Shown: positions 1-8,076 of the stretch, piece by piece
How the letters are laid out: every line of letters begins with the position of its first letter
How positions within the stretch are numbered: the stretch's first letter is position 1
Assembly: GCF_014489555.1 (NCBI RefSeq)
Contig: NZ_CP060784.1
Span: 4,118,501-4,182,500, forward strand
Origin: Hymenobacter qilianensis
Lineage (GTDB): Bacteria; Bacteroidota; Bacteroidia; Cytophagales; Hymenobacteraceae
Length of the DNA: 64,000 nt
Direction: 5' to 3'
Position numbers and translations under genes: made by a program
Notes under the pieces: generated by a model
Told to the model about the DNA's origin: nothing
What the model saw: the letters and a program-made list of their open reading frames with translations, nothing else
Database searches by the model: none

Positions 1-603
1 ACTCTCCACGGCCACGGCCAGCACCATGCCTTCGTGGCGCTCGGTGGCTTCCACCGAGCGGACCCCAAAAATGATGGTAAAAAAGGCCAGCGCTACCGTG
101 GTGTACAGGGCGGAGCTGGTCGCCTCCCCGCCCGCAGCTACAATGGAGGTTGCCGCCGCTCCCCGAGTCATGATATTAAACGAGGCGGCTATAGCCTTGA
201 TTTGCAGAGAGATGTAAGGAATGATTCCCAGCACGCACACCACCGTGACGAGGGCACCCAAGGAAGCGCTTTTGCCATAGCGGGCCGATATAAAATCGGC
301 GATGGACGTGAGGCGCTGCAAGCGGCAGATGCGAATGATTTTGCGCAGCACCAGCCACCAGGCCGGAGCCAATAATGTGGGACCCAGGTAGATAACTACA
401 AACTCCAGCCCGTGGCTGGCAGCGTGGCCCACGCTGCCGTAGTACGTCCAGGCGGTGCAATACACGGCCATGCTCAGGGCGTACACGTAGGGGTTGCTCA
501 CCAGCGAACGGCGTTCTGCCGAACGGCGCTCGGCCGCGTAGGCCACGCCGAAAAGCAAAGCCAGGTAGCCGAAAGAAAAGCCGATGATGAGCAGTTGGTT
601 CAT
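1..603 (-). CDS. SSF-domain (CbrA-like) sensor histidine kinase, N-terminal part, runs off the window
   Basis: The reading frame is open from the ATG at 603 down to base 1, giving 201 residues without a stop, so the gene continues beyond the left edge. The visible part is hydrophobic and resembles the sodium/solute-symporter-like input domain of CbrA-type hybrid kinases. Segments such as YALSMAVYCTAWTYYGSVG, IYLGPTLLAPAWW, LTSIADFISARYGKS and GIIPYISLQIKAIA match the conserved blocks of that family. In the family this domain senses or transports a substrate and passes a signal to a C-terminal kinase core, which cannot be seen here. A plain sodium:solute symporter is the alternative. The small membrane protein at 750-970 lies directly upstream on the same strand and is probably co-transcribed. 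Confidence 0.72.
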   Translation of the reverse strand, partial: MNQLLIIGFSFGYLALLFGVAYAAERRSAERRSLVSNPYVYALSMAVYCTAWTYYGSVGHAASHGLEFVVIYLGPTLLAPAWWLVLRKIIRICRLQRLTSIADFISARYGKSASLGALVTVVCVLGIIPYISLQIKAIAASFNIMTRGAAATSIVAAGGEATSSALYTTVALAFFTIIFGVRSVEATERHEGMVLAVAVES

Positions 604-749
604 TTAACCGTTATCAATTAATAGTTAACAGCTGTACTGGAAGCAGGAATAAGGGAATTGGTGTAAAGCCTGAGTAAGGCGCAGCCAGCTTGTCAAGGCA
701 ACCCAACAACGCGCTCATTCGCGAGCATCCCAGTGTTAAATGCTGAATG

Positions 750-970
750 TTACTTGTTAATTGTTCTCACCAGCCAGCCCGTGAGCATCACCAGTACCAC
801 CCAGGCCAGCAGCACATAGAGGTAGAGCACCGGAATGCCCCCACCCGACCATTATGATCGAAAACGGCCAGCAACGGGTAATTGAGCAGCACCGCAAACA
901 GCAAACCTAGAAACAGCAGACGCTGCCCGCGGCGGTGTTCGGCCTGCTCTTGGGGCGACATGGAAGCCAT
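750..970 (-). CDS. Small two-helix membrane protein upstream of the SSF kinase (frameshifted at 838-842)
   Basis: Starting at ATG 970 (MASMSPQEQAEHRRGQR) and restoring one G in the run at 838-842 gives a 73-residue protein. It has a charged N-terminus and two membrane segments, LLFLGLLFAVLLNYPLLAVF and VLYLYVLLAWVVLVMLTGWLV, and ends INK at a stop on 750-752. Without the repair the frame drifts into an implausible Cys/Trp-rich tail. The run lies in a copy of the GGGGGC word common in this window. I do not recognise a named family. Short membrane proteins often precede SSF-type transporters, so an accessory role to the gene at 1-603 is an inference from position (147-base gap, same strand). 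Confidence 0.6.
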
Positions 971-1065
971 AAACGACCAGAAACATTTGAAGTGAAACCC
1001 TGTAAATGCAGCCCTACTCGACAGGCAAAAGGATGCGGGTAGAATGTACGCATTCGCTGATAAAT

Positions 1066-1072
1066 GCCCCCC
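1066..1072 (-). repeat. Intergenic copy of the TGGGGGGC(A/T-rich) word
   Basis: On the minus strand this reads TCTGGGGGGCATTTA. It lies in the gap between the small membrane protein and the MFS gene and belongs to the window-wide family described in the findings. Confidence 0.7.
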
Positions 1073-1102
1073 AGACACTAGTTAGGTCTGCTCACCCAAC
1101 CT

Positions 1103-1139
1103 AAAAAGTCCGCCGTGCCACTGGCCCGACGGACTTTTA
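1103..1139 (-). terminator. Rho-independent terminator of the MFS gene
   Basis: The arms AAAAAGTCCGCCG and CGACGGACTTTT pair with one mismatch around the loop TGCCACTGGCC. Runs of A and T on the two sides allow it to work in both directions. It lies just past the MFS stop codon (minus strand). Confidence 0.75.
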
Positions 1140-1175
1140 CACGTTAACAGCGCTGGGCGTCCTGTTATCGAATTC

Positions 1176-2669
1176 TTAGTGCGTGCTGCCGGAGCCTTCC
1201 TCCATGAGGCGCACGTTGCGCACGTCTTTCATCAGCGCCTGCCCGATAACCCAGCAGATCAGGGCAATGCTGACCGGATAAATCAGGCCGGCAAAGCTGC
1301 TGTATTCTTTCCATATAGTGCCCTCGGGCTTGGTAGCGGCCCACAGGGTAAGCGCCGTAGCAATGAAAGGCACAAAGCCACCAAACACGCCATTACCAAT
1401 GTGATAAGGTAAGGAAAGCGACGTGTAGCGCACTTTGGTAGGGAACAGCTCTACCAGGTAAGCCGCAATCGGACCGTAGGCCATTGTCACAAACAGGACG
1501 AGGCAGAAGGTCAGGGCAGTCATGGCCATCAGGTTGGGATTCAGCGACTTCATCACGGCAGGTACGGCTTTACCGGTGGCATCTACGGTAGCGGCAGTCA
1601 CTTCTGTTAGCGGGCCGGCGAAGGCTTTAAGGCCGTAGAAAATGGGGATGGTAAATAGTGCCCCGCACAGCAGCCCCATCATGATGATTTTCTTGCGGCC
1701 GATGCGGTCCGATAAGCTGCCAAAATACACGAAGAACGGAGTAGCCAGCAGCAGGGCCGCGCACAGTACAATACTGGCGTCGATGAGGTCAAGCTTCAGC
1801 ACGTTCTGCATGAAGGAATAGGCATAAAACTGGCCAGTGTACCATACAACGCCTTGGCCCATTGTAGCGCCAAACAGCGAAATAAGCACCAAACGGCGGT
1901 TTACAGGGTTCACGAACGACTCGCGCAATGGGCTCTTACTGGTTTTGCCTTCAGCCTTCGCTTTGGCAAAAAGAGGCGACTCGTGCAGTTTACGGCGGAT
2001 ATAGTAGGAAGCAATTACCAGGGCACCGGAGAGGAGAAATGGGATGCGCCAGCCCCACTCCTTGAAGGCTTCCTCGCCCAGGCTCTTACGGGTAATAATA
2101 ATGACCAGAATGCTCAAAAACAGACCAGCGGTAGCCGTAATCTGGATGAAGGAAGTGAAGTAACCCCGACGGTTATCTGGCGAATGTTCAGCCACATAGG
2201 TAGTTGCACCGCCATATTCGCCCCCCAGGGCCAAACCTTGCAGCAAGCGCAGCAGCGTTACGATAATAGGCGCGGCAATACCAATTTTGTCATAGCTCGG
2301 AATGAGGCCGGTGATGAACGTGGCACCACCCATGATCAGCAGCGTAAGCAAAAAGGTGTACTTGCGGCCAATCATATCACCGATGCGACCGAAGAACACT
2401 GCTCCGAAAGGCCGCACGATGAAGCCCGCTCCAAAGACGGCCAGCGTACCCAGAATGGTGTCCTCGATCTTGCCCGTAGTGCCAAACAGCACCGGCCCGA
2501 TGATAGCCGCCAGAGAGCCGAAGATGTAGAAGTCGTACCACTCGATGACGGTACCAACGGAGGAGGCCGTAATAACCTGCCAGATTTTACTTTCCGATAC
2601 GGCGTTATTATCGTGCTCTACAGGCGCATCCGCGACAGCGCCGTAGCCGGGATTAACAGTATTTTCCAT
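1176..2669 (-). CDS. MFS transporter, metabolite:H+ symporter (MHS) type
   Basis: This 497-residue protein has about twelve membrane segments. It begins with the MHS hallmark SSVGTVIEWYDFYIFGSLA near residue 37. RPFGAVFFGRIGDMIGRKYT carries the MFS loop 2-3 motif, ALGGEYGGATTYVAEHSP is typical of the ShiA/KgtP/ProP group, and GSLSDRIGRKK is the second-half repeat of the loop motif. A polar insertion around residues 350-380 (TEVTAATVDATGKAVPAVMK) is unusual. MHS members import organic acids, shikimate, proline or similar solutes with protons at the inner membrane; the substrate cannot be read from the sequence. The porin gene lies 95 bases upstream on the same strand, suggesting a two-membrane uptake operon. 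Confidence 0.9.
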   Translation of the reverse strand: MENTVNPGYGAVADAPVEHDNNAVSESKIWQVITASSVGTVIEWYDFYIFGSLAAIIGPVLFGTTGKIEDTILGTLAVFGAGFIVRPFGAVFFGRIGDMIGRKYTFLLTLLIMGGATFITGLIPSYDKIGIAAPIIVTLLRLLQGLALGGEYGGATTYVAEHSPDNRRGYFTSFIQITATAGLFLSILVIIITRKSLGEEAFKEWGWRIPFLLSGALVIASYYIRRKLHESPLFAKAKAEGKTSKSPLRESFVNPVNRRLVLISLFGATMGQGVVWYTGQFYAYSFMQNVLKLDLIDASIVLCAALLLATPFFVYFGSLSDRIGRKKIIMMGLLCGALFTIPIFYGLKAFAGPLTEVTAATVDATGKAVPAVMKSLNPNLMAMTALTFCLVLFVTMAYGPIAAYLVELFPTKVRYTSLSLPYHIGNGVFGGFVPFIATALTLWAATKPEGTIWKEYSSFAGLIYPVSIALICWVIGQALMKDVRNVRLMEEGSGSTH

Positions 2670-2764
2670 GCTGATTGGGGGGTTATGTTGTGGAGTATAG
2701 GGAAGTATCGATGGAGTTTGGAGGGAATCCGCACGCTGTCAAAGCGGCCGGCTGCACCAGCGTA

Positions 2765-4270
2765 TTAAAGGGATACTTGGGTTTGGAGCGTGATTTCGGG
2801 CCGATAGTTCAGGTTGTTGATGTTCGTGAAGTCGGGCCGGGCGCGGTAGTTGAGCGTGAATTTGGCGTTGTGTCCGTCGATGTAGAAATTGGCCCCCGCA
2901 TCGAAAATATTGACGTTTCTGGTTTCACCGTTGGAGCGGCGTAGCCCTTCGTAGTTGGCCAGCAAGTGGGAAGCGTATGGCTGCACGCGCAGCTTCGGCC
3001 CCAGCAGATTTGTGGGCAGCAGATAGCCGGCCTGGAGGTAGCCTACATTGCCGGTACCGGAGTGGGGCACGGCATTGCCACGGCGAACATCGGTGCCGTA
3101 GCCGGGGTTGGAAGCTCCGATAAACCGCACGTGGTTGGGGCCCATATTATAGTTGTAATAAACCCCATAGAGCGTAAAGGCGGTACCGGTTTCCTTGTTG
3201 ATGGGCGTATCAAAAAACACATCGGCCGAGAACAGCGCGATGTCGCTTTTGGTCGTTTGAATGTTGTTGGGATCGGCAATCTGGGAGCCATTTACGATGC
3301 TGCTCGTGGGCCGCGACACCATGCCGTCGTTGTTGTAGAAGAAGCCTGCCCCAATGTTGAATACCCGCTTGGTTCCCAGGTAAGTGCCCACGTTGAAGGG
3401 CAGAAGGTTGGCCTCCTGATCCAGGAATTCGTAGCTGAAATAGCCTTGGTAGACGTGGTCGGTGCCCTGCGGATTATACTGGGCGGTATTGGTACCCGTA
3501 TTTACGGCGGTCGCGCCCGTGCCTACTGTAGTACCCAAGCCCAACGGGGTACTTAGCGCCCCCGTCTGATTCGTAAGGAACGACTCGTTCACGCTTAGCA
3601 CGTAATCCAGCTTGCCAATCCGGCCCTTGCCGTACACCCCGATACCGCGCACAAACTGGTCGATGGCTTCGATGGTAGGCCAGTTGGTGAGCGGCGCGTC
3701 CAGCGTGAGGTAATTGATGGTACTGGAGCGCGTCATGCGTGAAAGCCCGTTCTGGTAGTGCATACCGGCCCCCAGATTCAGGTATTTGTTCACCTTGTAC
3801 TCCACTACCGCCTCGTGCACAAAAAGCTGCGGCTTTTTGGCGTCGGTAGCCGGGGCCACGCCGCCACTCACGGCTGTTTGGTTATTGATACCGATGTGGG
3901 TGTAAACCAAAAACCGCGGATTCAGCTGCGACAGCACGATAAAGCGGGAGCGGCGAAGGGCAAAATCAATCTGGTCGCTCTGGGGCTTGTTGGGCGCGCG
4001 CAAGGTGCCGGTATTATTCTCCGTGTAGCGCGTCCAGACCTGGTGCCAGGTGATAAAACGCAGATACTTAGAGCCATCGGGCGATAAGGGCACTTTCATA
4101 CCCGCCCCGTATGGCACAGACTCCGTGGCCGTGGGCGTAGGTGGAGCGGGGGCCGGCGCTGCTGGCGGCGGGGCGGGTTGTCCGCCAACGGGTGGGGGCT
4201 GTACCTGGGCTGAAGCTCCAGCGGCAGACAATAAGGCACTGATGGCCAACGCGTAACGGGCGGTTCGCAT
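2765..4270 (-). CDS. Outer-membrane porin paired with the MFS transporter
   Basis: The start at 4270 (MRTARYALAISALLSAAGASAQ) gives a clean signal peptide; an in-frame ATG at 4303 would bury it. A Pro/Ala-rich linker (QVQPPPVGGQPAPPPAAPAPAP) follows. The remaining ~440 residues show alternating polar and aromatic strands typical of a beta-barrel and end in TLQTQVSL. Blocks such as LRRSRFIVLSQLNPRFLVYTHIGINN are characteristic of Bacteroidota OprO/OprP-like porins. It should form an outer-membrane channel that feeds the inner-membrane symporter encoded next. Its solute is unknown. Confidence 0.78.
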   Translation of the reverse strand: MRTARYALAISALLSAAGASAQVQPPPVGGQPAPPPAAPAPAPPTPTATESVPYGAGMKVPLSPDGSKYLRFITWHQVWTRYTENNTGTLRAPNKPQSDQIDFALRRSRFIVLSQLNPRFLVYTHIGINNQTAVSGGVAPATDAKKPQLFVHEAVVEYKVNKYLNLGAGMHYQNGLSRMTRSSTINYLTLDAPLTNWPTIEAIDQFVRGIGVYGKGRIGKLDYVLSVNESFLTNQTGALSTPLGLGTTVGTGATAVNTGTNTAQYNPQGTDHVYQGYFSYEFLDQEANLLPFNVGTYLGTKRVFNIGAGFFYNNDGMVSRPTSSIVNGSQIADPNNIQTTKSDIALFSADVFFDTPINKETGTAFTLYGVYYNYNMGPNHVRFIGASNPGYGTDVRRGNAVPHSGTGNVGYLQAGYLLPTNLLGPKLRVQPYASHLLANYEGLRRSNGETRNVNIFDAGANFYIDGHNAKFTLNYRARPDFTNINNLNYRPEITLQTQVSL

Positions 4271-4404
4271 AGGGTCTTGGATGGGTAAGAAGTGTGGGAA
4301 CATCTACCCGAAACCAGAGCGATTCTCCGGTTCGGCCCAACCAAGTAGGAAAATCCTCGCAGCGAAAGCACACCCTTGCTATACTTCCGCTAAGTGCTAT
4401 AGCT

Positions 4405-4827
4405 CTATACCCCTTTAAACCGTTCCCAACGAATCATCATGTACTTATCGCCTAGCTCCGTGACTACCAGCCCTGCTCCTTTCAGCTGCTGCGGGTCCTG
4501 AAAAAACTCCGCCAGCTCCTTCTGATTCAGTATTTTATACGTAGGGTGGTAGTCAGTCTGGCGAGGGGCTTTTACGCCGTATTTTTTCACCCAGTTCATC
4601 ACGCTCACGTGGCTTACGCCCAGCAGGCGCTCGATTTCGCGGTAGCTAACTCCCTCCACGTACAATTGAAGCGCCTTGATTACATAGTAGGAATTGATTT
4701 CCCGCCCAACCTTCGCTACCGAGAAGTGGTAGCCACAATTCTTGCACTTATAACGCTGCCTGCCGCCCACAACCCCACTTTTTGTAGCCTCTGTGGTATC
4801 GCATTTGGGGCAGGATGGCTTTGTCAT
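4405..4827 (-). CDS. InsA-like zinc-ribbon / helix-turn-helix protein, possibly a domesticated regulator
   Basis: This 140-residue protein has two CxxC pairs (CPKC at 6-9 and CKNC at 33-36) that form a zinc ribbon, with the RYKCKNCGYHF signature of IS1 InsA. A helix-turn-helix follows (VSYREIERLLGVSHVSVMNWVKKYG). The last ~50 residues (YKILNQKELAEFFQDPQ to IRWERFKGV) do not look like transposase. No InsB catalytic ORF, terminal inverted repeats or target duplication were seen. It lies 134 bases upstream of the porin start on the same strand, so it may be a DNA-binding regulator of the porin-MFS pair derived from a transposon. A lone IS1 remnant is the alternative. Confidence 0.62.
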   Translation of the reverse strand: MTKPSCPKCDTTEATKSGVVGGRQRYKCKNCGYHFSVAKVGREINSYYVIKALQLYVEGVSYREIERLLGVSHVSVMNWVKKYGVKAPRQTDYHPTYKILNQKELAEFFQDPQQLKGAGLVVTELGDKYMMIRWERFKGV

Positions 4828-4861
4828 AGGGGGCTTTTCTCAGGCAGAAAAAGTATAAGCT

Positions 4862-4882
4862 ATATCTATTTAGTAAAGATAT
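4862..4882. promoter_or_regulatory. AT-rich imperfect palindrome upstream of the InsA-like gene
   Basis: ATATCTATTT and AAGATATAT form an imperfect inverted repeat about 35 bases before the start codon at 4827. Its position fits an operator for self-regulation, but nothing else supports this. Confidence 0.25.
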
Positions 4883-4987
4883 ATCAGATTAGCTAATTAC
4901 ATAGTAAACCAATCTATTTATAACTGTCTGCCAGCAGTCTACAAGTTTCTCATAACCAGCGCAACACATAAGAATACCTGCCTCGAC

Positions 4988-5914
4988 TCACGAGCTTAAC
5001 AACGCCGCCAAAACCGCATCTACTGCTAAGCTCAGGCGGCGCAGATCGAGCCGATCAAGGGTATCGGTGGGCTCGTGGTAGTGCTTGTTGCGGTAGAAAG
5101 CGGTGTCAGTAACCAGCACGGCAGAATAGCCAAACTGCCAGTAGTTGAGATGGTCGGAAAAGTCGATACCGGGCAGCAAGGCGGGCGCTTTGAAACGCTT
5201 GACAGGCAAAGCAGCCACTTGCCGACAATGCCGGGCAAACTGCCGCCCGAAGCGTCCATTCCCGAATTTCTGGGCCACGGTCAGGTAGTTGCCGCGGGTA
5301 CCATACACTAAGCTCAGCAAGCTGACGGGGTAATCCTGCGTGTTTTTGTGGTCGTCGTAGTAGCCGAGCGTTTCGAGTGCCACCATGCCGCGCACGGGGA
5401 TCTTCTGGTCATACAGAGATTTGGCGTGGATGTAGCTGCCCATGTTTTTGGTCCGGAAAAAGGGCGGCTCTTCCAGGGTATACGCCACCAGATCAATGCG
5501 ATACTTCATATCCTGCTGTTGCCTCAGCAACCGCGCCAGCTCCAGCAAGGCAGCCACGCCCGAACCATTATCGTCGGCGCCGGGCTGCTCGCCGCACACG
5601 TCGTAGTGGGCACCCACGATGAGGCGGGGCCCGTTCTCGGGGCCGAAGGAGGCAATGATATTGCGGTAGATTTGCCCCCCAATCTCGTAAGGCTGGTCGC
5701 TGAGGCGGGCACCTGCGGCGGTTAGCTCCCGCTCGATGTAGCTCGCGGCCTGATTCAAGGAAGCAAGATGCAGGTAGTTGCGGGGCTCAGGCGTATTAAC
5801 CAAGGCCTGTATATGCTGCCGCAAACGGGCGGTGTCGGCGGTGGCTGGAGCAGCCGTTGCGTATGCCGAAAGGTTGCTAAGCAGGGCAATTAGAAAGAAT
5901 AATCGGAAATGCAT
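4988..5914 (-). CDS. M28-family zinc aminopeptidase, secreted
   Basis: This 308-residue protein has an N-terminal signal peptide (MHFRLFFLIALLSNLSAYATA). The M28 metal ligands are recognisable: GAHYDVCG (His and Asp), the bridging Asp in GADDNGSGVAALLELA, the catalytic/ligand Glu pair in YTLEEPPFF, and a C-terminal His in NKHYHEPTDT. Family members remove N-terminal amino acids from peptides, usually in the periplasm or outside the cell. The length is normal for a stand-alone M28 domain with no PA insertion. It stands alone and diverges from the gene at 5949 across a 34-base gap. Confidence 0.88.
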   Translation of the reverse strand: MHFRLFFLIALLSNLSAYATAAPATADTARLRQHIQALVNTPEPRNYLHLASLNQAASYIERELTAAGARLSDQPYEIGGQIYRNIIASFGPENGPRLIVGAHYDVCGEQPGADDNGSGVAALLELARLLRQQQDMKYRIDLVAYTLEEPPFFRTKNMGSYIHAKSLYDQKIPVRGMVALETLGYYDDHKNTQDYPVSLLSLVYGTRGNYLTVAQKFGNGRFGRQFARHCRQVAALPVKRFKAPALLPGIDFSDHLNYWQFGYSAVLVTDTAFYRNKHYHEPTDTLDRLDLRRLSLAVDAVLAALLSS

Positions 5915-5948
5915 AAACTGCGCAAGTATTAGCTAAACTCTATAAGTC

Positions 5949-6506
5949 GTGAAGTTATCTATTAGCCGAGCTGCCTTACAGCGTATAGGTATAATTCTGG
6001 CAGTCATGCTGTGTCTGCACACAGAAGTCAGTGAGCCGATATTAATGATGTTACAATTATTTAGCATACCATTTTTGCTCTTTGTATACTTTATGATCCC
6101 AGTGTTCTGGGTATCACATTTATCCGTGATGACACGTAGTATCATCCGTTCAGTGGCAGTTGCGGCCCTTCTCAGTTTCCTTATAATGATACCGATTTGG
6201 AGTTGGCAAGATCACCTAACCCATCGCCGCGCTGACACCATTATTCAACAGGTTAATATCTACCAAAAGAAGCACGGCCGCTATCCTGGGGCACTGGAGC
6301 AACTGGTGCCGCGACAGTTGAAAAAGGTTCCATCCACACCCATGGGATTATTGAAGGGAAGGCCCTTTGTTTATACTACTTACTACCTCCAGCCCGACTC
6401 AACTGACGCTTTAGCTGTTCAGAATTACTCACTCCGGTACTATGCGGGCATCATGGTAGAAGCTAGCTATGATAGCAGAAGCCGTGAGTGGCACTATGAT
6501 GATTAG
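5949..6506 (+). CDS. Membrane protein with a pseudopilin-like C-terminal domain
   Basis: The 185-residue protein has three hydrophobic stretches in its first ~85 residues (around IGIILAVMLCL, LFSIPFLLFVYFMIPVFW and AVAALLSFLIMIPIWSW). A soluble tail holds YQKKHGRYPGALEQLVPRQL, followed by VPSTPMG. This spacing resembles the (Y..+.GRYP..L..L) motif of type II secretion pseudopilin GspG. The C-terminus LRYYAGIMVEASYDSRSREW also resembles such beta-strands. No secretion genes are nearby. The function is unknown; the gene is AT-richer than its neighbours, which may indicate transfer. Confidence 0.6.
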   Translation: MKLSISRAALQRIGIILAVMLCLHTEVSEPILMMLQLFSIPFLLFVYFMIPVFWVSHLSVMTRSIIRSVAVAALLSFLIMIPIWSWQDHLTHRRADTIIQQVNIYQKKHGRYPGALEQLVPRQLKKVPSTPMGLLKGRPFVYTTYYLQPDSTDALAVQNYSLRYYAGIMVEASYDSRSREWHYDD

Positions 6507-6528
6507 TCTGCCTAATATGTGGGAGGCC

Positions 6529-7080
6529 TTACATTCGGCATGAATCCTCCGCTTGCAGGTATTCCGCAGGAACCGCCTCCGTCAGCCAAACACCATTCGC
6601 CGAGAGGTAAAAAAGCCCCCCAGCTCTATGTAGCCGGCTTGCTTGCACGGTAAGTACAACGGGTTTGCCATGTCGGCGTCCTACAGCTTCGGCTGTTACT
6701 GCATCGGCAGACAAATGAACGTGTTGCCGACTGCCGCTCCTTAGTCCGTCTTTTCGAATAGAAGCAAGAAAGCGTGTAGCCGTGCCATGGTAAAGCAGCT
6801 CGGGGGGCGTTATTGGCGTCAGGCCCAAATCAACGGCTACCGAATGGCCTTGATTGGCGCGTATCTTCGTGCCGTCGGCGGATAAGCTGAACCGTTGTTT
6901 GTCGTTGGTGGCTACTACTTCGTTTAGCTGTTCTGGCGTTACTTCGTGCCGCTGATTCTGTAGCGCGCGAAGCAGTTCGGCTACGCTCACCCAGCCTTGG
7001 GCGTCCAGCGCGAGCCCAAATTCCTCGGGCTTATGGCGCAGCACGTAGCTCAGGGTTTTGCTCAAGGCCTTATTCTGCAT
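6529..7080 (-). CDS. kptA: RNA 2'-phosphotransferase (Tpt1/KptA family)
   Basis: This 183-residue protein matches the two-lobe Tpt1 fold. The N-terminal winged helix is LSKTLSYVLRHKPEEFGLALDAQGWV; the NAD-binding lobe holds LYHGTATRFLASI, GLRSGSRQHVHLSAD and GKPVVLTVQA. The first Arg of LRHKPE, the His of YHGT and the His of HVHLS correspond to known catalytic residues. Eukaryotic Tpt1 transfers the splice-junction 2'-phosphate from tRNA to NAD. The bacterial substrate is not settled, and capping-like ADP-ribosylation has been reported for family members. The gene contains two in-frame copies of the G6 word (6616-6621 and 6802-6807). It diverges from the flavin reductase gene. Confidence 0.9.
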   Translation of the reverse strand: MQNKALSKTLSYVLRHKPEEFGLALDAQGWVSVAELLRALQNQRHEVTPEQLNEVVATNDKQRFSLSADGTKIRANQGHSVAVDLGLTPITPPELLYHGTATRFLASIRKDGLRSGSRQHVHLSADAVTAEAVGRRHGKPVVLTVQASRLHRAGGLFYLSANGVWLTEAVPAEYLQAEDSCRM

Positions 7081-7145
7081 GAGGTAGTTTATGTTTGCTA
7101 GCTCGAAGCTACCATTGCTTTTTTATCGTCCTCCATTATTCTTTC

Positions 7146-8062
7146 ATGTCCACGCTTCCCTCCTTCCGCACCATAGATCCGGCCACGATAAAGCCCACCG
7201 AGCTGCACCCGTTTTTGGTAGGCGCGGTGGCGCCGCGACCGGTGGCGTTTGCCAGCACTGTAGATACGGAAGGAAACGTGAATTTGAGCCCCTACAGCTT
7301 CTTCAACTGCTTCGGCTCCAACCCGCCGATTCTGGTGTTTTCGCCCGCCAACCGCGTCCGCGACAACTCGCAGAAACACACCTTGCAAAATGTGCGGGAA
7401 GTACCGCAAGTCGTCATTCATATCTGCGACTACGCCATGGTGGAGCAGATGTCGCTGGCCAGCACGGAGTATGAAAAGGGCGTGAATGAATTCGTAAAAG
7501 CCGGTTTTACGGCGCTGCCCAGCCAGAAAGTACGGCCGCCGCGCGTGGCGGAAGCGCCGGCGGCCTTCGAGTGCGTGGTAGAGCAGGTAATTGAGCTGGG
7601 GCAGAATAACGGGGCCGGTAACCTGGTCATTTGTCGGGTAGTGCTGGCCCATTTTCGGGAGGACATCGTGCTGCCCAGCGGCACCGGCATCGACCCGTTT
7701 AAGCTCGACGCCATTGCCCGCCTCGGCGGCGACTGGTACTGCCGGGCCTCGGGCAGCAGCCTGTTTGAAGTGCCCAAGCCCAACCGCAACATGGGCATCG
7801 GCATCGACCAGCTGCCCGAGCATATCCGCAACTCCGATATACTAACCGGCAACAACCTGGGCCGCCTGGGCAATATTGAAGCTACTGCGCTACCAACCAC
7901 TGATGAAATACAAGCCTACCGCCACGACCCAATGGTAGCCTACACGCTTAGCAAATACGAAAAAGCCCCCAGGAGCAACGCCAGCAACTGGAGTTGCTGG
8001 GCAAGAAGCTTCTGGAAGAAGGCCGGTTGCTTGAAGCCTGGAAGGTGCTGATGCTTGTCTGA
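7146..8062 (+). CDS. Flavin reductase / FMN-binding protein (C-terminus frameshifted at 7966-7970)
   Basis: The start at 7146 (MSTLPSFRTIDPATIKPTE) is preferred over an upstream ATG because homologues begin near this block. LVGAVAPRPVAFASTVD and NLSPYSFFNCFGSNPPILVFSP are typical of the FMN-binding split-barrel flavin reductase family. As read, the frame ends in a Cys/Trp-rich tail after EKAP. Adding one C at 7966-7970 instead gives a leucine- and glutamate-rich helix ending EAWKVLMLV at 8062, so the run is probably one base short. The substrate and partner oxygenase are unknown. It converges on the GNAT gene with a 14-base gap. Confidence 0.82.
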
Positions 8063-8076
8063 ATAGAAACCGGTGC

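Noticed and set aside
1854..2768. Long plus-strand frame opposite the MFS gene
   Set aside because: It is antisense to a clear transporter, has no domain and no start context; the same holds for the long plus-strand frame at 36608-37906 opposite valS.
4405..4827. Complete IS1 insertion sequence
   Set aside because: No InsB catalytic frame, terminal inverted repeats or target duplication were found.
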